From assembly GCA_036244855.1 (NCBI GenBank), contig BQKZ01003051.1:1-64000 (forward strand): a DNA stretch of 64,000 nt. The letters run 5' to 3'. The notes beneath the pieces are model-generated. The model ran no database searches. It worked only from the letters and a program-made list of their open reading frames with translations, and was not told where the DNA came from. Position 1 is the first letter of the stretch. Each line of letters opens with the position of its first letter. Position numbers and translations under genes: made by a program. Positions 14,432 to 24,900 of this stretch are shown one piece after another. This DNA is from Temnopleurus reevesii (taxonomy: Eukaryota > Echinodermata > Echinoidea > Temnopleuroida > Temnopleuridae).

Positions 14432-17400
14432 TCAAAGTTACGCACAACTTTAAGAAAGACTGGAGTATGTTAAAGAGAATAATATGCATAAGAGCATCGA
14501 TCATTTAGTGCAAGAACTGCTACCAGTCATATGTAAAGTCGTTCTTACAGTCTTTCGTAACTTGGTCAACCGCCCTGGGCAGTGTTTCACCAAATCGTTC
14601 TTAAAGTTACAAATTAATTTAAGAAAGACAGGAGAACTTTAACGGGTGTAATACGCACAAGATCATTGATAATTTAGCACAAGTACGGATACCAGTCGTA
14701 CATAAAGTCGTTCTTAAAGTCTTTTGTAATTTTGTGAACCGCCAAGGGCAGTGTTACACCAAATCATTCTTAAAGTTACGAATGAATTTAAGAAAGACTG
14801 GAGTACTTTAACGGGTGTAATACGCATAAGATCATGAATCATTTAGCACAAGAACTGCTACCAGTTGTACCTAAAGTTCTTAGAGTCTCTCGCAACTTGG
14901 TGAAACACTGCCCTGGCTTATGTATCTCCTTAAATTTATATGATTTTGTTGAAATACAATGATAGTGGAGGCGCCGTAGTGTAGTGGTTCTGACCCTCGC
15001 CTTTCAACCAGAGGATCGTAGGTTCGAATCCCACCTATGGCGTCAATTTCCTTCAGCAAGAAATTCATCCACATTGTGCTGCACTCAGGTGAGGTGAATG
15101 GGTACCTGGAACTTTTTCCTTGAAATGCCAAGTGCGCTAATGAAGTGGCTGCCGGGTTAAAGCCAGGGTAATAATGCTGCAATTGTAGAGCGCTTAGAGA
15201 ATTCTAATGAAGAGTTAATAAGCGCTATATAAAAGCCGTGTATTATTATTATTATTAATACAACAAATTACTCATTTCTAGGAAATCCAAAGGGAGCTAT
15301 GCTGACTCATAAAAACATCATCGCAGCGGGAGCTGGATTGCAGAAAGCATGCTATGTGAGTCTTTCAACAATTACACTACTCAAAAAAAGTTAGGGATCA
15401 CTCTAAAATTGTTTCATTTCACTTTAGGATAACTTTTAAGGGTGTGTAATGGAGCAAGAGATATAATGCAACAACTGAAATTGCTAATATGGGAAAATGA
15501 CTAAAGTGTGTTTGATATCAGGGTATTTCAACGGGGTTGGGTCCATTTTTGTGAAATCCAAAAACCCTAAATCTGTGGCTTTTTCAAACCAGGCAAATAC
15601 AGTCCAATAATGACATTACCCCCATAACAGTATCTCACCAAGAAGTATTCCTCAAAGACCATAGCATATTGGAATTTGATACCTGACAATTTCTTGCACA
15701 TGCAAAAGCAGTGGGATGTCCATGTACCGTAGTGAAATTTTTGTATACCTATACCTTCAAATAAAAAAAAAAAATTAAAAACCAAATGGTGTATAACTGA
15801 GAAAAAAAGCAATTTTCGTCAATAGATCAAAGCTTAAGAAGATCTGAATTGATCTTCATGGTGAAGTGACAAAGTGGATCACTACGTTACATGGACTTTG
15901 CATGAAAAGTGGACCAAACACCATGGAAATACCCATCAATGAATTACATGTAACATGCAAGACAATTTCATTTGGTAGTATCTCCAGAAATATGAAACCT
16001 TTCATAAACATTTATTTACACATGGCGTTACTTTCCTCCAGCAAGAAATTTATCCCCACTGTGCTGCACTCAACCCAGGTGTTTAAATGGTTACCTGGTA
16101 GGTTATGAAGACTTTCGTCGCCACTGTAACTTATGCTGACACTGTGGCAGCTCCCCATGGAACGCACTGTGTGCGGTTGATGTTGTATCCTTTGACGGGG
16201 GTAACAATATTTTTAGAGCACTTTGGGTAATATGGAAAAAGTGCCTGAAAGAAATAATAATATCATTATTATCATAATGATTGTTATCTATATAGGTCAT
16301 GCAAAATTATCACTGTAATTGCTAAATAATTTCATTGGTCTGATCATGATATTGTGTAGTTAAGAAGGTTTATTTGTATTTTGAATAAAAATTATGTTAA
16401 TTAATTGGTTTTTTTTATATCTTTCCCTTTAGCCTGCTCTTGTATTCGAACCAGGCCAGTGTCACATATCCTATCTCCCTCTTGCTCACATGTACGAGAG
16501 ACTAAATGTGGTAAGTACCTGTATTTTAGAAAGGCAGTCATTTTTACACTAAAAAATACTAATTTGTATCTGTAGCGTTGCTTATGCGCAAGTATATGAA
16601 AGCTAATTCAATCAATTTGAATTTGAACCAATTTTTGTGATTAAAATGGATATGATACCGGTATTTTATTAAGTCCTATAAAGTTATTGAGATACAAATT
16701 TTACTACGCTACGTTCACTAGGGTAATGTATGTGCTGTTAGTATCGTCATACTGAATTATACTGTGATTATTTGTATTTTTACCATTATGCCAACCAAAA
16801 TTGATTTCTTTGCATTTGACAGATGAAATTGCTTCGTACCCTTTCCAATTGAAATGTTCACCCCACTCAACTTTTACACTTCTCTAATCCCTTCTTTTTT
16901 TTGTCCCGCGCTCTCCCCCTGCTGGTCATCTTTCTTTTGTTCTAACATTGGAGTTGCTTTATTCTTCCCTCCTCGCTCTGTGATTGGCTGCCCCTCACAT
17001 CCTGTTCTTTTCTTTCTCTCCACCTCCCTGTTCAGCTTTTTCTATATACTTGTGTGTTGACTTCATTTCTCTGTCATTTTGCTTATGATTAAGATTCTGC
17101 CAGGATCGAAAGCTCAAGCTCTTTTTTGACTTCTTGAAATTATGTTTCTATAAGGTTGTCTGAGGAGACAGGTGCAATGCAATTGTTAAGTTCAGAATTT
17201 TACGAATCAAACGAGGGAAGACAAATTGAGGAATATAAAATTTTTTTTGCATATCTGGGCGGTGTTTCACCAAATCGTTTTTAAAGTTATGAACAACAAT
17301 AAGAAAGACTGGAGTATGTTAATGAGTTTAATATGCCAAAGATTCTCAATCATTCAGCACAAGAACTGATACCAGTCATGCGCAAAGTTGTTCTCAAAGC

Positions 17401-18882
17401 CTTTCCTAACTTGGTGAAACACCGCCCAGATTATCAAAACTTTTACATTCTTCTTGTAGCTAATGTTGCTGATGCATGGTGGGAAGGTTGCATTCTACCG
17501 TGGAGACGTGAAAGTGATCATCGATGATGTCAAGATGGCTCGACCAAGCGGATTCTGCTCAGTGCCAAGGCTACTCAACAGAGTTCATGATAAGGTATGT
17601 TCTCCTATATATCTCTAATAGAGAGGAATGGGACAGGAAAAATGAATGAGTCTTGTGGGCAGAGGGGGGGGGGGAGGGTAGGAATCGACCCAACTGCCAC
17701 GGCGTCATGTTGAATATTGATGACGGCAAGATGACTGCCCAAGAGGTTTCTGCTCAGTCCCGCGGCTACCCAGCAGAGTTTATGATAGGGTATTAATTCT
17801 AACAGGCTCTTGGGGAGTTGCGACATCAGCGGGTTAGGAGGACAAAAACTCGTCAACCTGTAAAAATTTCAAGACGGCACGCCCAAGTGGATTTTGCTCA
17901 GTCCCTCAATTGCTCAACAGAGTTCATGATAGGGTACATTCTCCTATATCAAGGGCTTAAGATCAGAACTGTCTATGTCCCACTCCACAAAAGTAATGTA
18001 CATTCATAAAAGTTTATGTGCCAGAAATGTACAAGTTCAGAGTTAAAACCATTTGAGTGATCTGGCTTTAGTCCAAACTGTTGATGTTCGTTGCCCCTTT
18101 TCATCTGTGGGCCAAATGTGTATATGTCATGATTTTAATCAAAATAGTATTTTGGACATTGATAGTGCTGGTTATAGGCCCTCAATATACACCTTTAACA
18201 GACTTGTGATAGAAGTGATGAGATGTGGGGAAAGAGGGAATGGGGATAAGACATTCACTCTGCTGTGAAGGCGTCATGTTGAATATTGATGATATTAAAA
18301 TGGCTGTCCAAGATGGTTTTGCTTTGTGCTTCTCAATAGAGTTCATGGTAGGGTAATGTTCTCTAGTTAAGAGGTAAATTTTTTTGGTAATTCCAATCTT
18401 ATTATCCCAACAAACGTACATCTACCTACTTGTGGCAATGCCCAGTAAGCTATTCCTTTCAGAGATTATCATTCTTCTTCTTCTTCTAAAATATCATCTG
18501 CTCATTTCGCACTTGAAGATTATTGCAGATATATTGTGTGCTTGTGCCCTCACATGGAAAAAGCATGCGAGAGCCTGGGATAATATATTTTCACAATACG
18601 TTGACAAGATAATTTACAATATCTACAGAAAATAAATGCAGAAGGTGTCCTTTCAGCCACCGTAGTTTATCAGTTACTTCGTCATTCACTTCGTCGGTCA
18701 CTTCGACATTGCAATTTATGTATTCACCAATTGTATGGATAATATCTCAATGTGTGTCTTTATCTTTTGTTAGGTTGTTCAAGGTGTTAATGGAAGTAAC
18801 TGGATCAAGAGAACTGTATTCAACATGGGACTGAAAAGCAAGATGTCCGACCTGCAGAAGTAAGCTTTTGATGATGACGATA

Positions 18883-18915
<33 letters not shown>

Positions 18916-21900
18916 GGAATGGTGATGATGAGGACGATCGATGGGGACAGTGATGGTGGTGGTGATGATGATGATAATTATGATCGCATTGATTATAATG
19001 ATGATGATGATAAAAATGATAATGGTGAGGTTGATGATGGTGATGATGATGATGATGATGATAATGATAATGATAATGATAAGATGATGATAATGATGAT
19101 GATGATGATAATGATGATGATGATGATAATGATAATGATGATGGTGATGATGAAAACTGCCCCTCTTATTACTTACCGAATCTCCAGAATCCGCCTATCA
19201 TGTTCAAAGTGCTATTGTATCAATTTTAGTGGGGCTATATTTATAAAGTGGTACATCCCTGATCGTTATGATCTCAAATTGACGATTCTACGACAAAAAT
19301 TAATTACATTTTCAGTTATTTAACTTTCTTAATAAATATGCATTAGAGACGGTTAAATGCTACACCTTCCATTGAGTAACAGGAAATTTGTACACAATCT
19401 CCAGTTGCTAATAGGTTAAATTGTTGAATTGTCAGAGCAGTGCAGGATATGGAATGTTATATTGTATTTTGCTTACTCCATATTCTTTTTTTGTGGTATA
19501 ATAACAGAGGAATCTGCAGAAATGACACAATTTGGGACAAGCTGGCATTCAAGAAAATCCAGGTATGTCTCATGTTTTAATCCATTTTAATAACTTAGCA
19601 GCCTCACATATATATACAAAATAATTCATCAACAATATCTCTACTTATGAGAAAATAAAGGGATGGTACATGTATACAAGGACGGTGTTATTTGTGCAAG
19701 GATTTTTGAAGATATCCTTTTGAATATTTCTATTCTGCAAAGCCATTTGTGAAGAGTTCAGCTCATATCACATCAATTTATGCATCCTGACCACTACTTA
19801 CATGTAAAATCCTCTTTATACATTGTACCCTCTCTAGTACATTTTTTTAAATAATAGATTTTATTGAAATTAAAACAAAAGCATATCAATACATCAAGAA
19901 CAGTGATAAGTATTTGGCATGTATTGCTTTGAAATTTTTTACATTATTTGCAAACGTCTCACTTATCCAAAAAGTAAAACAAAAAGATATTTTACAGCAT
20001 TTTGAAGATACAGAAATTGCTGCTTGTCATTATTGTGATCAATTTATTTATTATTTTCTTTTGTTAGGCTGTTCTTGGTGGTAACTTGGAAGTTGTTTTC
20101 TCTGGTGCTGCACCTCTGTCGCCTGAAGTCATTTCATTCTTACGATGTGTGTTAGGAGTGCCTGTAAGTATGATAATATCTGTATTGACCTATTATTATG
20201 TATTTGGACCCATGCAAGCATTAAATACTTCCTCTTTAGTAGTAATTTACCACATCTGTTATGTAACCCTGACCCCATTGTGACATATACACATCTGTAA
20301 CCCTTTGATCTTTAATCTATATTCTTTTGTGATTGTTGATATTGTATTTGTTTAGTGAATATTTTTTTCTTATTTTCTTGCAAAATGCAAAATGAATAGT
20401 AAATGAAATATCTACATGTAATAAGTATTGTTGATATCTAATGCTTTAAAAAAATTCTTTATTCAATCAAGTACAGGAATGTTTTATATATCATTAACAA
20501 TTCATCCACTGTCTTGGTGAAGTGTTCGGCATGTCTATTGTAATGCCTCGGGCACATAGGAGCCCAGAAGTAACACGATTCAACACGACTCTTTGTTCAG
20601 TTAACAGTTAACTGCCTTTGAATAAAGAGTAATGTTGAATCGTGTTGCTTCCGGGGTTCTAAGTGACCGGGGCATTAAAAATTTAACACAAATTGTTGTC
20701 AGCATTCATAATGTCTTACAAGGGAAGAGATCCCATAAATGACAAAAATGATTGAATTGTTATTATATAATCTTCTTTATAATATTGTAGATATAAGCAT
20801 TTACCATAATCATTCATGATAGAAGAGAAAAAAAAAAGTGTGAAGTAGCAGTACAAATTCTGAATAGTTGTATTTATTTGCTTATTGTACAGGTATTGGA
20901 GGGCTATGGGCAGACTGAATCAGCTGTTATCAGTACATTGACGTTACCTGGTGACCACACGACGGGTGAGTGTTTGTTTTCAGTTTTCAAGTTGCCATGT
21001 CATATCCACAATAGGGCACTTGTGAGCCCATACCTGATGCCATTTGCGTACCGGAAGGTGGCAAGAACAGTATCTCTCATTCAAATAGAATGAAGTGAAA
21101 AGTATGATATTACTAGTTCCGGCTTGGCAATTTTCCACCCACTGCTGTTCGGCCGTTACGACAAGTATGTGTATGTGGACATCTGTGCTTTTGGAATTTT
21201 GCATGTTTGCCAGTGTGGTCTGAGTTTCCTTATTTTGATAAATTATCAGATTTGAGGAAGTTACTAGAAACTAGATATCGATTGCAAGTTGCAGTTGATT
21301 GGTATGTGCAATTCAAAATCACTGTTTATGAGTCTTGTAAATAGCGCAGACTGTGCACAAATGAAAATATGCATATCAAATTGCTACTGAGTTGCAGTTG
21401 ATTTGCAATCACACCGTTTGTGATGTTCACCTTCTTGTTGCTATACTATAGTCCATACTAGTTATCTCTTTTCTACATATACATGTATATGTTTCAGGTC
21501 AAGTTGGTCCCCCATTGCCATGCTGTGAGATCAAACTAATTGATTTGCCTGAAATAGATAATAAAGGAGAAGTTAGATTGGGAAACTAATTGTACTTGGG
21601 TACTTCTTGCCTAATGATCTTTAATTCAATGACGTCTTTTCTACATACATCTTTCAGGCCAAGTTGGTCCCCCATTGCCTTGCTGTGAGATCAAACTAAT
21701 TGATGTGCCTGAGATGGAATACTATGCCAAAGACAATAAAGGAGAGGTAAGACATTAAACTATATGATATGAGGTCACGATATGTGTCTCATCACATCAA
21801 AATTGTCACATTGAAATTGGAGAAAATGAGGGAAAAGGAAAATAATCATCATATTTTGTTGAAAATTGTGAGCATTTGATTTTCAGAATCTCCAAGGTTC

Positions 21901-24900
21901 AAGAATAGTTTGTGAAAAATCATGCAAACAGAGTTATTAGAAAGGGCATAAAAGGTGGTTTCTAGTGAGTGTTATTTTTATGTCAGCAGGCCAATGTGGC
22001 TGAAACAAGACCACATGTATATTCACTAATTGGTCACTTTCAGCCAATTCTTGTAGAACCGGGAAAACATGCTTTTGTTCTATTTGAGCGACAGTTGTGC
22101 TGGCGTCCTTTGACAATGAAACCTGCATTAAAATCTGCTTGGTAAATCATGAAAGCTAACTGTATCATCAACATTACTTCTCCTAGATCTGTTTCCGAGG
22201 AGCGAATGTATTCAAAGGCTACCTGAACAACCCCGAGAAGACAAAGGAAGCTATCGATGATGAAGGCTGGCTACACTCCGGAGACATTGGTACATGGCTC
22301 CCAGTAAGTAGCAAAACAGAAACAATCCTTTGAAATAATTCTTGCCAACAAGAATTATTTTAATTGTTTATCTACCAACACAAAAATCATTCAATTGATG
22401 GAAACAATCCTCTTGTTTACATGAAAGGGTATCTGAGGTTAAAGAAAAAAATAGAACTTATCTATAAAGTGCATAAAATCAACCAAAAAAAAACTTAATC
22501 CGATGTTGACTAGATAAGGAGTACCTAACAAGCAATGGCTTATTCACTAAATTACTTCGGCTCCATTTGAGCTACATGTATTCAGAATACATGCACATTC
22601 AATTTAGGNACATGTATATTCACTAATTGGTCACTTTCAGCCAATTCTTGTAGAACCGGGAAAACATGCTTTTGTTCTATTTGAGCGACAGTTGTGCTGG
22701 CGTCCTTTGACAATGAAACCTGCATTAAAATCTGCTTGGTAAATCATGAAAGCTAACTGTATCATCAACATTACTTCTCCTAGATCTGTTTCCGAGGAGC
22801 GAATGTATTCAAAGGCTACCTGAACAACCCCGAGAAGACAAAGGAAGCTATCGATGATGAAGGCTGGCTACACTCCGGAGACATTGGTACATGGCTCCCA
22901 GTAAGTAGCAAAACAGAAACAATCCTTTGAAATAATTCTTGCCAACAAGAATTATTTTAATTGTTTATCTACCAACACAAAAATCATTCAATTGATGGAA
23001 ACAATCCTCTTGTTTACATGAAAGGGTATCTGAGGTTAAAGAAAAAAATAGAACTTATCTATAAAGTGCATAAAATCAACCAAAAAAAAACTTAATCCGA
23101 TGTTGACTAGATAAGGAGTACCTAACAAGCAATGGCTTATTCACTAAATTACTTCGGCTCCATTTGAGCTACATGTATTCAGAATACATGCACATTCAAT
23201 TTAGATGTTCACTGTAGACAGGTGGTCACTATTGACAGATGGTTTTACTGTATAACGCTAGCAGATAAACAAAAGTTATGAACATTTTCACCTTCTAAAT
23301 TTCAAAATTATTCTGATTTGTGAAAGTGCCAGGATGGCAATTCCATCTTATTTGATTTCATGGTTGACATGGCCTCTTATTTTGTATTTACAGAATGGAA
23401 CACTGAAGATCATTGACAGAAGGAAAAACATTTTCAAGCTTGCACAGGTAAGGCCAATTAAATGAATTATTTGATTTCCCTCAAACGACCAACCATCTCA
23501 AAATGTGCCAAAGTAAACTTTTTAAAAGTTATTTCATTTTGTTTACGTGGCACTCAAATTTATAAAAAAAAAAATCACTGTATAATCCTAGAAAAAATGT
23601 GATGTACAACCTCATATATCTTTTCACATGCTTTTGGGCTTTTCACTCCCTCGTAACTTTTCAAAGTCTGATTTTTCACATGAGATGTGTTCCTAAAGTA
23701 ACAAAAATACTTTTTTTTCTGACTGACCTACTCTATCTTTCAACAAATGGCAGTTGAAGGCAACCAAACTATTTTTTTGCATAATTGATCTTTATATAAT
23801 TTTTGGTAAAATGCAATTTGTCATATATATTCTTACACCTCCATTAAAAATATATAAGATATACTAGAACTTTCTCACATATTTTGTACTGAATTGCACT
23901 TTAGGTTTGAATAAAGGACAAGGAATTGCTCATAATAATATTTGTGAGCCATTAACATATTTGCCAAGCTCCCTTGGAAAAAAAAGTCTCTTCAAGTTAT
24001 ACTGCTTTAGCAGAATATGTGAAAAGCTTTCAGAATGCTTTCTTGAAAAATGAACTTGGTCAAGTAGATATGTATAGTGTGTTAGAATGATATGTTTATT
24101 TGTTATTTTTGATTTTTATCTCTACAAATTAGCCAGATTTTGACATTTTCAAGTACCAGATACATTATAAACCCTAGGCTTATATTTTTCATGGCTCTTG
24201 GGCCTGGCAAAGAAAACAAAACATAAATGAATGCATTTCCAATCTTCATCAAGCGCAAGGGGACATTCAACATGTTGATCAACTTGGTAATAGAGACACC
24301 AAATATGTCACAAAAGGTTCCAGGACAACTTGGCCTTTCAAGAATGGGGAGCTATCATTAAACATGCATTTTGCCATAAACATATGATCGCATAGAAATA
24401 GTGTCGCTGCCAGGCCCCCTCAACAAACTGGACCACTTGTACATGCAGCAGAAAGTTCTAAAAAATGTTTTGATTCTCGTAACACAGGGAGAGTACCTGG
24501 CCCCTGAGAAGATAGAGACCATTTATTCAGCTTGTCCACTCGTTCAGCAAATCTGGATCTATGGAGACAGTCTTCAGGTAAGAGTATAATGGTGTCTTCC
24601 CTCTCGATTGGTATGATGCAGCTGGGAATCAAACCTGTTAATTTCCATTGAATTTTAAAGCAATTTCACTTTGACTTTCATTTTTCAATCTTCTCCAAAT
24701 AAATTGCAGTCTAAAATTTAGTTTCAATTTAAAATCTCAATTTAAATCCAATTCCATTTTTAGTATGATTTCCAATTCCAATACAATATCCAAGCCTGAG
24801 TTCGATTCAAATTCTAATTTGCTTTCTATTCTTAATTTCAATAAATCAAATTCCAGTGAATTCAATTTCAATCGGAAATTCAAATTAAAATGTACATTTC

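Noticed and set aside
15382..15420. Mariner-like terminal sequence (CTCAAAAAAAGTTAGGGATC)
   Set aside because: No matching inverted partner was found in the intron, so an element cannot be supported.
18868..19323. 151-residue open frame (Met/Asp-rich)
   Set aside because: Lies in a GAT microsatellite inside an ACSL intron. The same applies to frames at 46196-46478.
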